This document shows, piece by piece, positions 1 through 8,065 of a stretch of 64,000 nucleotides of DNA. This DNA is from CAWCBH01 sp963793785 (GTDB taxonomy: Bacteria; Actinomycetota; Thermoleophilia; Solirubrobacterales; 70-9): the NCBI GenBank assembly GCA_963793785.1, contig CAWCBH010000003.1, positions 1,364,001 to 1,428,000 of the forward strand, in the 5' to 3' direction. A program made the position numbers and the translations under genes. The stretch's first letter is position 1, and each line of letters starts with the position of its first letter. The notes beneath the pieces were generated by a model, which made no database searches, was not told the DNA's origin, and worked only from the letters and a program-made list of their open reading frames with translations.

Positions 1-421
1 CGTCAAGCGTCACCGAGCCGCGCTGCACCAGGTAGCGCATCAGGCCGGGCCCGGGCGCGACGCGAAGCCGGCGCGAGAAGCCGTCCTCGGTGATCGAGGT
101 CACCTCCGCGGTCCCGTCGACGTGGCCCTGGACGATGTGGCCGCCGAGCCGGTCGGCCGCGCGCAACGCCAGCTCCAGGTTGACCCGGTCGCCGGCGCGC
201 AAAGGCCCCAGCGAGGTCACCGACAGGGTCTGGTTCATCGCCTCCGCCTCGAAGCCGTCGCCGTCGCCGGCCGTCGCGGTCAGGCAGACCCCGTTCACGG
301 CCACCGAGTCGCCGGCGGCGATCTCCGCCCCCAGGGAGGTCGAGACGCGAAGCCGAGCCCCCTCCGCGCCGGCGTCGAGGGCGGCGACGGTGCCGAGATC
401 CTGGACCAGGCCGGTGAACAC
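1..421 (-). CDS. ribE: Riboflavin synthase alpha subunit (3' end outside window)
   Basis: Makes riboflavin by dismutation of two 6,7-dimethyl-8-ribityllumazine molecules. Translation from the GTG at 421 gives the family hallmark start VFTGLVQDLG, then VNGVCLTAT and GGHIVQGHVDG, the lumazine-binding repeat of the N-terminal barrel. About 140 residues are visible; the second barrel runs off the window edge. The start lies two bases after the ribD stop, so the two genes are one operon. Symbol use varies (ribE or ribC). Confidence 0.93.
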   Translation of the reverse strand, partial: MFTGLVQDLGTVAALDAGAEGARLRVSTSLGAEIAAGDSVAVNGVCLTATAGDGDGFEAEAMNQTLSVTSLGPLRAGDRVNLELALRAADRLGGHIVQGHVDGTAEVTSITEDGFSRRLRVAPGPGLMRYLVQRGSVTLD

Positions 422-423
422 CG

Positions 424-1485
424 CTACCACTCCCGCAGCCGGGCTCGAATCAGCAGGTCGTCACCGACCCGCTCGGCATCGGCGGCCAGCGCCCGGGTCG
501 CATCGGCGACCCGCTCCACTCCGGGGCCTTCGATCGCGGCGCGGCCGCCGCCGAGCAACAGCGGAGCGATGAAAAGCCGTACCTCGTCAATCTCGCCGGC
601 GGCGGCGAAGCCGCCGGCGAGCGTTGGTCCACCCTCCAAAAGCAGGCTGGTGATCTGGCGCCGGCCGAGGTCGGCCAGCGAGGAGAGAAGCCGGCTCGGC
701 CGGTCGGCGCCGCCGGCGACCGCGACCTCCGCTCCGGCATCGCGCAGCGCCGCAACGCGGGCGGGCTCCGCTTCGGGCGAGACGAAGACGAGCACCGGTG
801 CGACATCGAGGCTCGCGAGCAGTTGCGAGCCCGGCGGCAACCGGGCGGAGGAGTCGTAGACGACCCGCAGCGGTTGCCGCTCGGCCTCGGAGCCCCGGGC
901 GGTCAGCAGGGGGTCGTCGGCGCAGGCCGTGCCGATTCCGACGGCGATTGCGTCGGCCTCGGATCGCCACCGGTGCACAAGCGATCGGCTCTGCTCGCCC
1001 GAGATCCACTTCGAGTCTCCGCCGGCCGTCGCAACCCGGCCGTCGAGAGAGGTCGCCATCTTCAGCGTCACCAGCGGCCGGCCGAACCGGGCGTGCTTGC
1101 GAAACGCCTGGTTGAGCAGCCGTGCGGCGGCGGCTTCCGCCCCGGACGCCGGCTCCACCGCGATGCCGCCGTCGCGGAGAATCCCCGGTCCCCGCCCGGA
1201 GGCCTTCTCGGAGGGGTCGTCGGAGGCGAACACGACGCGACCGATGCCCGCCTCCAGGATCGCCTCGGTGCAGGGCGGTTGGCGACCGCTGTGGGCGCAC
1301 GGCTCCAGGGTCACGTACATCGTCGCCCCGGCGGGATCCTCGCCGCGGCGCCGGCAGTCCTCGAGCGCCGCCCGCTCCGCGTGCAGGCCGCCGAGCTGCG
1401 CGTGGTGGCCCTCGCCGATCACCTCGCCGGCGGCCACGACCACAGCCCCGACCATCGGGTTCGGGCTGACTCGGCCCCTGCCCAA
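424..1485 (-). CDS. ribD: Bifunctional riboflavin deaminase/reductase RibD
   Basis: Catalyses the second and third steps of riboflavin synthesis: deamination of the pyrimidine, then reduction of its ribose. The N-terminal deaminase has HAE (GLHAERAAL) and the zinc motif TLEPCAHSGRQPPC. The C-terminal reductase begins near VTLKMATSLDGRVA and has SLLLEGGPTLAGG. The only usual start codon in frame is the TTG at 1485, giving 353 residues. Homology continues upstream (THLRRALELAELGRG), and that frame is open to about 1581 with no ATG or GTG, so the true start is probably upstream and hidden by a sequence error or a rare codon. Operon with ribE downstream. Confidence 0.88.
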   Translation of the reverse strand: MGRGRVSPNPMVGAVVVAAGEVIGEGHHAQLGGLHAERAALEDCRRRGEDPAGATMYVTLEPCAHSGRQPPCTEAILEAGIGRVVFASDDPSEKASGRGPGILRDGGIAVEPASGAEAAAARLLNQAFRKHARFGRPLVTLKMATSLDGRVATAGGDSKWISGEQSRSLVHRWRSEADAIAVGIGTACADDPLLTARGSEAERQPLRVVYDSSARLPPGSQLLASLDVAPVLVFVSPEAEPARVAALRDAGAEVAVAGGADRPSRLLSSLADLGRRQITSLLLEGGPTLAGGFAAAGEIDEVRLFIAPLLLGGGRAAIEGPGVERVADATRALAADAERVGDDLLIRARLREW

Positions 1486-1569
1486 TTCGGCGAGCTCGAG
1501 GGCCCGCCGCAGGTGGGTCCGATCCTGGTCTGTCGCCTGCGAGGTGCTCGTAGCGGCTCCTTCGCCCGA

Positions 1570-1585
1570 TTGACTGGTCAGTCAA
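1570..1585. promoter_or_regulatory. 16-bp palindrome, TetR-like operator candidate
   Basis: TTGACTGGTCAGTCAA has perfect 7-bp arms around a 2-bp centre. It lies in the divergent gap between ribD (minus) and the glycosyltransferase gene (plus), at the 5' edge of the open ribD frame. Its size and symmetry resemble sites of TetR-family repressors. No regulator gene is seen nearby, so the binding protein is unknown. Confidence 0.45.
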
Positions 1586-1638
1586 CCAGGATTGTACGGC
1601 GAGGGGACCACAACCACGGCTACGCTTGGCGGCCCGCG

Positions 1639-2670
1639 ATGAAGCTGATCATCCAGATCCCCTGCCTGGACGAGCAGGCGACGCTCCCGGCGACGATCGC
1701 CGACCTGCCGCGGCGGATCGACGGAGTCGATCGCGTCGAACTGCTGGTGATCGACGACGGCTCCACCGACCGCACCGTCGAGGTGGCCCGGGAGTTGGGG
1801 GTCGAGCATGTCGTGCGCCTGACCAACAACAAGGGACTCGCCGCAGCCTTCCAGGCCGGGCTCGACGCAAGCCTGAAGCTGGGCGCCGACCTGATCGTCA
1901 ACACCGACGCCGACAACCAGTACAGCGGCGCCGACATCCCGAAGCTGATCGCGCCGATCCTCGCCGGCGACGCGGACATGGTCGTCGGCGACCGCCAGGT
2001 CGCCCAGAACGAGAACTTCTCTGACAGCAAGCAACGCCTGCAGCGATTCGGGAGCTGGGTGGTGCGGCGCTTCTCGGGCACCGACATCACCGACACCACC
2101 TCCGGCTTTCGGGCCTACAACCGCGAGGCCGCCCTGCAGCTGATCGTGGTCGACAACTTCACCTACACGCTGGAGAGCCTGATCCAGGCCGGCAAGATGC
2201 TCGTCGCCGTCGACCAGGTCCAGATCCGCACCAACCCGAAGACCCGGGAGTCGCGGTTGTTCGCCAGCACCGCGGCATACGTGCGCCGCAACGGGCTGGC
2301 GATCCTGCGCATCTACGCCCGCTATGAGCCGTTGCGGGTCTTCTTCAGTGCCGGGGTGCTGGTGCTGCTGCTCGCCCTCGCCGCCTGGACTCCCTTCCTC
2401 GCCGACTGGATCCTCAACGGCGACAGCAGCGGTCACATCCAATCGCTGATCCTGGGCGCGGTTCTTTTCATCGCCGCGGTGCAGCTTTTCGCGCTGGGAG
2501 TGATCGGCGACCTGCTGGCCGGGCAGCGGGTGATGACACAGCGCGTCTTCGAGCGGGTGCGCCGGGTCGAGCTGCAGCTGGGGGTCGAGCCGTCGCACTA
2601 CGACCGTCCCGCCTCGGCGGCGGCCGGCGAGCAGCCGCAGGACGTCACCGCCGAGCGGATCGGCGTCTAG
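1639..2670 (+). CDS. Family 2 glycosyltransferase, DPM1-like, membrane anchored
   Basis: 343 residues. The N-terminal GT-A domain has VIDDGSTDRT (about 37-46) and the metal-binding NTDADNQY (about 88-95), as in dolichol/polyprenyl-phosphate mannose synthases. Two membrane segments follow at about 233-256 and 267-292, then a short hydrophilic tail. It probably moves a sugar from a nucleotide donor to a polyprenyl phosphate on the inner membrane face. The ATG at 1639 was chosen because the IIQIPCLDEQATL motif starts right after it. A flippase gene follows after 21 bases, suggesting a two-gene envelope glycan operon. Acceptor and sugar cannot be read from sequence. Confidence 0.85.
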   Translation: MKLIIQIPCLDEQATLPATIADLPRRIDGVDRVELLVIDDGSTDRTVEVARELGVEHVVRLTNNKGLAAAFQAGLDASLKLGADLIVNTDADNQYSGADIPKLIAPILAGDADMVVGDRQVAQNENFSDSKQRLQRFGSWVVRRFSGTDITDTTSGFRAYNREAALQLIVVDNFTYTLESLIQAGKMLVAVDQVQIRTNPKTRESRLFASTAAYVRRNGLAILRIYARYEPLRVFFSAGVLVLLLALAAWTPFLADWILNGDSSGHIQSLILGAVLFIAAVQLFALGVIGDLLAGQRVMTQRVFERVRRVELQLGVEPSHYDRPASAAAGEQPQDVTAERIGV

Positions 2671-2691
2671 GTCTAGCCTCCCCGCCCAGCG

Positions 2692-4126
2692 TTGACGCAG
2701 GGAAACGGAGAATCCGCGCCTGTCGCGGCGGTCGACTACGGCAAGACCGCGGGCTTTCTCTCGATCGGCGTCGGCCTCACCGGGCTGATCACCTACGCCT
2801 ACTTCTTCATCGCATCGCACGAGCTTTCACGAACCGACTACGGCGAGATCGCCGTGCTGTGGTCGGCGGTCTTCATCACGGTCTCGACGCTTTACCGGCC
2901 GATCGACCAGCTGCTCTCCCGGCACGTCTCGGAGCGGCTGGCGCGGGGCGAGCCGACCGCCGAGCCGATGCGGGTCGCAGCGCGGATCCAGCTCGGCCTC
3001 GCATTCGGCTTCGCGGTGGTCGCGCTGCTGCTCAAGGAGCCGCTGCAGGAGGACCTGCTCGACGGCAACGAGACGCTGTATTGGATCGGCTTCGCGGCGA
3101 CCCTCGGCTATGCGGCGAGCTACTACGCGCGCGGCTACCTGGCGGGGATCCGCAATTTCGTCCTCTTCTCGATCCTGATCATCACCGAGTCGATCTTCCG
3201 CACCGGCTTCGCAGTCGCCGTCGCGATCGGGCTGCTGAGCGGCCAGTCCGCGGTCGCGATGGGCATCGTCGCCGCCCCCCTGCTCAGCCTTGCTGTCGTC
3301 CCCTTTGCGTTCCGACAGCGAGCAAGACGCACCAAAGATGGACCCGCCGCCCCCGGACGCGGGAGCGAGCGCCCGTCCGTATCTGATTCCTCGGGCGCGA
3401 GCGGGAGCGAGGAGGCGGCGGATTCTTTCCCTTCGTCATGGCACCGGATTCGCGGCCGCCGTCCTGCTGATCATGCTCAGCGAGCAGACCTTCCTCAACG
3501 CCGGACCGCTGCTGATCGGCGCCAGCTCGGGCGCCGCCGCGGCGGGGTTCATCTTCAACGTGCTGATGATCGCCAGGGCGCCGCTGCAGCTCTTCCAGGC
3601 GGTCGGGACCAGCCTTCTCCCCCACCTGACGACCCTTCACCACACCGAAGGCGCCGAGTCCAACCGGGCGTTCCGGCATTCGGTCCGCCTCGTCGTCGTC
3701 GCGGTCGGCGCTTTCACGGCGTTGGTCGCTGTCGTGGTCCTGATCGCCGGCCCGGAGCTGATGCAGCTCGCCTGGAGCGACAAGTTCACATATCCCCGCC
3801 AGGACCTGCTGATCGTCACCGCCGGGATGGGCCTCTACCTGATCGCCGTGACCCTGAACGCGGCAGCGCTGGCGCAGGGCCAGGTCCGCCGTGCCTCGCT
3901 GCGCTGGGTCGCCTGCGCAGCCGCCTTCGTGGCCTGGAACCTGGTGCCGCTGATCGAGGACGAGTTCCTGCGCACCGAGGTCGGCTTCACGGCCGCCGCA
4001 GGACTTCTCTGCGCCCTCCTTCTCGCGATCTACCTGCGCCCCCACGAGCGGGCCGAAGACGTCCCGGCAAGCGGCTCCACCGAAGAGCTGGAGGCCCAGC
4101 TCGCGGCTGCCGACGAGGGAACCTAG
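2692..4126 (+). CDS. Polysaccharide flippase-like membrane protein (frameshifted)
   Basis: A multi-spanning protein of about 477 residues once one extra base near 3425 is removed. The first frame (TTG start at 2692) has about six hydrophobic helices up to LLSLAVVPFAF. The next frame resumes at FAAAVLLIMLSEQTFLN and continues with further helices to the stop at 4126. The layout resembles Wzx/MATE-like polysaccharide exporters. A hydrophilic stretch rich in Arg, Ser, Gly and Pro sits between the two halves, so the exact shift point is uncertain. It follows a glycosyltransferase gene, which fits export of a lipid-linked glycan. Substrate unknown. Confidence 0.75.
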
Positions 4127-4135
4127 GCCGAAGGC

Positions 4136-4840
4136 CTACTCGGCGCCGGCGGCAGCGGCGATCTCGGTGTAAGCGGCGGCCGGGTCCGCGGCCCCGAACA
4201 CGGCCGAGCCGGCGACGAACAGCGACGCTCCCGCCGCCGCCACCGAACCGGCGCTGCGGGGGTCGATGCCGCCGTCGACCTCGATCGCGGCCTCCCCGGC
4301 CAGGGGACGCAGTCGCGCCACCTTGTCGGGCGAACTGTCGATGAACGACTGCCCTCCCCAGCCGGGGTTGACGGTCATGCAGAGAACGATGTCGGCGGCG
4401 CCGCGAAGCTCACGAATCGACTCCGCGGCGGTACCGGGGTTGATTGCGATTCCAGCCAGGCAGCCGAGCTCGCGGATCGCGCCGAGAGTGCGGTTTGCAT
4501 GCGCGGTCGCCTCCGCGTGGATGCTGATCGAATCGGCGCCGGCCCGGGCGAACTCGGCGATCTGCTCCTCGGGGCGCTCGATCATCAGATGGACGTCGAG
4601 TGCTCCGCCGGCATCGTGGACCTGGTCGGCGATCGCCCCCGCGACAAGCGGGCCGATCGTGATCGGGGGGACGAAGTGCCCGTCCATCACGTCGACGTGG
4701 ATCAGCCGTGCGCCGGCGTCCATCACCTCGGTGACCTGGGCGCCGAGGCGCGAGAAGTCGGCGGAGAGGATCGAGGGAGCGACACGGCGGGCGCCGAACA
4801 GGTCGCGGCGCCAGGCGGCTGACTTCGTCGCGGCTTCCAT
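4136..4840 (-). CDS. rpe: Ribulose-phosphate 3-epimerase
   Basis: 234 residues, TIM barrel. Interconverts ribulose 5-phosphate and xylulose 5-phosphate in the pentose phosphate pathway. Seen: VAPSILSADFSRLG, the metal and catalytic motif HVDVMDGHFVPP, LMIERPE, VNPGWGGQSFI and the phosphate-binding EVDGGI. An extension of about 18 residues precedes the conserved core. It is the last gene of the priA-def-fmt-rsmB run, five bases after the zinc-ribbon gene, and ends close to the convergent flippase gene. Confidence 0.95.
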   Translation of the reverse strand: MEAATKSAAWRRDLFGARRVAPSILSADFSRLGAQVTEVMDAGARLIHVDVMDGHFVPPITIGPLVAGAIADQVHDAGGALDVHLMIERPEEQIAEFARAGADSISIHAEATAHANRTLGAIRELGCLAGIAINPGTAAESIRELRGAADIVLCMTVNPGWGGQSFIDSSPDKVARLRPLAGEAAIEVDGGIDPRSAGSVAAAGASLFVAGSAVFGAADPAAAYTEIAAAAGAE

Positions 4841-4845
4841 CGGGG

Positions 4846-5088
4846 TTAAACCGGCTTCAGCATCGAGTCGCGGCAGTGCTGGCAGATCATGTCCTCGGTG
4901 CTGCTCATGCGGGCGATCGTCTGGTGCTCACCGCAATTCGGGCATTGCGAGACCAGCTCGTAGCGCCGCAGACAGTACACGCAGCGAAAGCGTCCCGGCA
5001 GCTGTGTCGGCCGCAGCCAGGGCTCCCCGCAACCGGGGCAGGCCGGGCGCGGCACCGGGCTCTCGCCACTGGCATCTGCCGCGAACAC
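4846..5088 (-). CDS. Small zinc-ribbon protein
   Basis: 80 residues with four CxxC pairs: CPGC, CVYC, CPNC and CQHC, spaced as two zinc ribbons. No catalytic motif is visible. It sits 7 bases after rsmB and 5 bases before rpe, so it is co-transcribed with translation-related genes. Function unknown; a structural or RNA/protein-binding zinc protein is likely. Confidence 0.75.
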   Translation of the reverse strand: MFAADASGESPVPRPACPGCGEPWLRPTQLPGRFRCVYCLRRYELVSQCPNCGEHQTIARMSSTEDMICQHCRDSMLKPV

Positions 5089-5095
5089 ATGTCAA

Positions 5096-6454
5096 TCATG
5101 CCTTCTTCAGGCGGGCGAAGAAGAACCCCGTCGTGCGATCGCGATCCGGTCGCACCTGCAGGAAGCGCCGATCGTGTGTGGAGACCAGCTGCGGCGACAG
5201 CGCACCGAGATCGTCGACAACAAGCTCGTCGAGGGCCTGGTCGGACTCCATGGAGGCGATCTGCTGCTCGTTCTCCTGCCGGCAGATCGTGCAGGTCGAG
5301 TAGAGGAGCACGCCGCCGGGGCGCAGGCAGCGCCAGCCGGCCCGGAGGATCTCCCCCTGCAGGCTCGCCAGGCGCTCGATTCCCTGTGGGGACTTGCGCC
5401 AGCGGGCGTCGGGTCGCCAGGCAAGCGTCCCCAGGTCCGAGCAGGGAGCGTCGACGAGCACCCGATCGAAGGAGCGGGCCAGGTCCAGGCGCCGGGCGTC
5501 GGTCTCGATCACGGTCACGCTGCGCAGGCCGAGGCGGGAGGCCTGGGTGGCCGCCTGCTCGGCGCGGTCCGGATCGACCTCGACCGCGATCACCTCGCCG
5601 CGATCCTCCATCCGGGCCGCGATCTGCCCGGTCTTGATTCCCGGCCCGGCACAGAGGTCGAGGATCTGCTCGCCGGGGCGTGGGCCCAGCAGCTCCACCG
5701 CCGCGGTGGAGCCCCGTGACTGGGGCACCAGCTCTCCGGCCTCGATCTGGGGCATCGCCGCGGCGATGCTGCCCTCGATCAGGATCGTCTCCTCCAGGCC
5801 CAGCGGCGGCTCGACCTCCGGCCGGCGAGCATCGGCGCCGGCCTCGCGCAGAGCCTCGAGCACCACCGCGGGGTCGGCGCGCAGCGTGTTGACCCGCAAG
5901 GCGCGCTCGGGCGGCCGGTTGGAAGCCGCCAACAGCGAGCGCGCCGCCTCGGATCCCTGCTCCCGCCACCACAGCTCGGTCAGCCAGCGCGGTGCCGAGT
6001 GGGCGATCGCCGCCGCCGCAGGGGTCGAGTCGTCCTCGAGCATCTCCTGGAGCTGCGACCGCTCGCGGATCGCCTCTCGCAGGACCGCGTTGACGAAGCC
6101 CGCCGCGTGACCCGCCCCGGCCCGGCGGGTCAGCTCGACCGCCTGGTCGACGGCGGCGTGATCGGGCGTCGCGTCGGCGAACAGCAGCTCGAACAACCCC
6201 AGGCGCACGGCGGCCGCAACCGGAGGGTCGAGCAGATCCGGAGACCGTTCGGCGAGGCGCCGGATCGCCTCGTCGCTGGTCCCCCGCCGCTGCACCGCGC
6301 CGTAGGCAAGCCGCTGGGCCTGAGCGCGATCGCGTCCGGCGAGCGAGCGCCGGTCAGCCTCCGACCTGAACGCGACCTCCGTGAACGCGTCGCGCTCGAA
6401 AGTGGCGCGGACGACCTCGAAGGCGAGCGATCGAGCCGGCGACGGGGCGCTCAC
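5096..6454 (-). CDS. rsmB: 16S rRNA cytosine-5 methyltransferase RsmB (Sun)
   Basis: 452 residues. An N-terminal NusB-like RNA-binding domain (about 1-140) is followed by a SAM-dependent methyltransferase. Seen: SAM site LDLCAGPGIKTGQIAA, VLVDAPCSDLGTL and YSTCTICRQENE, carrying the two cysteines of the RNA m5C methyltransferase mechanism. The GTG start at 6454 overlaps the fmt stop in a GTGA junction, which decides the start. It modifies C967 (E. coli numbering) of 16S rRNA in characterised relatives. Confidence 0.93.
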   Translation of the reverse strand: MSAPSPARSLAFEVVRATFERDAFTEVAFRSEADRRSLAGRDRAQAQRLAYGAVQRRGTSDEAIRRLAERSPDLLDPPVAAAVRLGLFELLFADATPDHAAVDQAVELTRRAGAGHAAGFVNAVLREAIRERSQLQEMLEDDSTPAAAAIAHSAPRWLTELWWREQGSEAARSLLAASNRPPERALRVNTLRADPAVVLEALREAGADARRPEVEPPLGLEETILIEGSIAAAMPQIEAGELVPQSRGSTAAVELLGPRPGEQILDLCAGPGIKTGQIAARMEDRGEVIAVEVDPDRAEQAATQASRLGLRSVTVIETDARRLDLARSFDRVLVDAPCSDLGTLAWRPDARWRKSPQGIERLASLQGEILRAGWRCLRPGGVLLYSTCTICRQENEQQIASMESDQALDELVVDDLGALSPQLVSTHDRRFLQVRPDRDRTTGFFFARLKKA

Positions 6455-7377
6455 GTCGTCGCGGCCCGGCTGGGGGGCCGGTGTCCGCGCAGGTAAGCGT
6501 CGATCGGCATCGGTCGGCCCCCGGGGGGCTGCACGACCTCGAGCGCCAGCTCTCCGGCGCCGCAGCCGAGCAGCAGCCGCCCGTCGTTGACCTCGAGGCG
6601 GCCCGGGTCGAGTCGAGATGCGCCCTCGTCGGCACGGGCGGATCTGACCCCGAGCCGCTCGCCGTCGGAGATCTGCAGGTAGGCGCCGACGTGCGGAGTC
6701 AGGGCTCGCACCCGCCGCCCCAGGTCCGCAGCCGAGAGTGCGGGATCGAGCCGGCGATCTGTGGCCTCGATCTTCTCCGCGTAGGTGACTCCGTCGTCGG
6801 ACTGCTCGACCAACTCCAGCTCGCCCGCCTCGCGCAGGTCCAGCGCCCGGATCAACAGCTCGGAGCCCACCTCGGCCAGGCGCGGCGACAGTGAGCCGAA
6901 GTCGTCCTCGGGTCCGATCGCCACCGGCTCCTGCAGGGCCACCGGTCCCGAGTCGAGGCCCGCGGTCACCCGCATCACGCTGACGCCGGTCTCCTCGTCG
7001 CCGGCCATGATTGCCCGCTCGATCGGAGCCGCGCCACGCCAGCGAGGCAGCATCGACGGATGCACGTTGAGCATCAGCGCCTCCGAGAGAAGCGGGTCGC
7101 GGATCAGCTGCCCGAACGCACAGACGACGACCACCTCGGGCTTCGATTCGCGAATCGCCCTCGTCGCGTCGGGATCGTTGACGTTGGGCGACTGCAGGAG
7201 CCGCAGGCCCAGCTCGCGGGCCGCCGCCGCGGCCGGGGGCGGTTGCGAACGCCGGCCCCGCCCCCGCGGGCGGTCGGGCGGGGTGACGACGAGCGCCGGA
7301 GTGTGAGGGCCCTCTGCAAGCCGGCGCAGGACCGCCGCGGCGAAGTCGGACGTGCCGAGGTAGGCGGTGCGGCTCAC
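6451..7377 (-). CDS. fmt: Methionyl-tRNA formyltransferase
   Basis: 308 residues. Transfers formyl from 10-formyl-THF to initiator Met-tRNA. Seen: TAYLGTSDFAAAVL at the N-terminus, VVVVCAFGQLI, NVHPSMLPRWRGAAPIERA with the catalytic Asn and His, LDSGPVALQ with the catalytic Asp, then the C-terminal tRNA-binding domain. The GTG start at 7377 overlaps the def stop (GTGA) and the stop overlaps the rsmB start (GTGA). Placement between def and rsmB is the classic order. Confidence 0.95.
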   Translation of the reverse strand: MSRTAYLGTSDFAAAVLRRLAEGPHTPALVVTPPDRPRGRGRRSQPPPAAAAARELGLRLLQSPNVNDPDATRAIRESKPEVVVVCAFGQLIRDPLLSEALMLNVHPSMLPRWRGAAPIERAIMAGDEETGVSVMRVTAGLDSGPVALQEPVAIGPEDDFGSLSPRLAEVGSELLIRALDLREAGELELVEQSDDGVTYAEKIEATDRRLDPALSAADLGRRVRALTPHVGAYLQISDGERLGVRSARADEGASRLDPGRLEVNDGRLLLGCGAGELALEVVQPPGGRPMPIDAYLRGHRPPSRAATT

Positions 7378-8037
7378 GCCGGGGCGGGCGCCGGGTCGGC
7401 GTCGCCCTCGTCCGAATCGGTCTCGAGACCGGCCCCCAGGTCCGCCGCCGGGCTGTACTCGCCACCCTCGCGAAGCGCTTTCAGCGCCCCGCGGCGCTGT
7501 TCGCGCTCGGTGCGATCGAGGATCAGAACCCCGTTCAGGTGGTCGATCTCGTGCTGAAGGACGCGGGCCTCGAGGCCGGAGGCCTCGATCGTGATCAGCT
7601 CGCCCGCCGAGATCGAGACCGCGGACCCGGGCATGCAGCGGCCTCTCGACGTCGACCGAGACCCGCGGCAGGCTCAGGCATCCCTCCTCGGCGAGGGCGA
7701 GCTCGTCCGACAGCCAGTCCACCTCGGGGTTGATCAGCGTCGAGGGCTCGGCGTCCGCGCCGGCCTGGAAGACCAGGACCCGTCGCAGGATCCCGAGCTG
7801 GGTCGCCGCCAGGCCGACGCCCATCCCGTCGTGCATGACCCCGATCATCCGCCCGACCTCCGCCCGCAGGGGCTCGCCGAAGTCGGTCACCGGCGAAGCG
7901 ACGCTCTTCAGGACCGGATCGCCGAACTTGACGACTTGGCCGAGGGCGGCGTCGCGGCGGGCAAGCAGCTCGGGGTCGAGCGCCGGAGCCTCGCCGGTCT
8001 CCTGCTCGACGACCTCGGTGTCCGCATGGTCGGTCAC
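7374..8037 (-). CDS. def: Peptide deformylase (one-base frameshift)
   Basis: Removes the N-formyl group from new proteins using a metal ion. All three motifs are present: GVGLAATQLGI, EEGCLSLP and QHEIDHLNGVL. Motifs I-II are in one frame and motif III in the next. The break fits one extra base in the CCC run at 7603-7605; without it the protein is 220 residues. Because the active site is complete and the partner fmt overlaps by 4 bases, the break is probably a sequence error. The N-terminal extension of about 30 residues is acidic. Confidence 0.9.
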
Positions 8038-8065
8038 CGAGCCGAGTTTATTTGGGCCTCACGAC

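Noticed and set aside
1486..1638. FMN riboswitch ahead of ribD
   Set aside because: The gap lacks the conserved RFN-element stretches; only a palindrome is visible.
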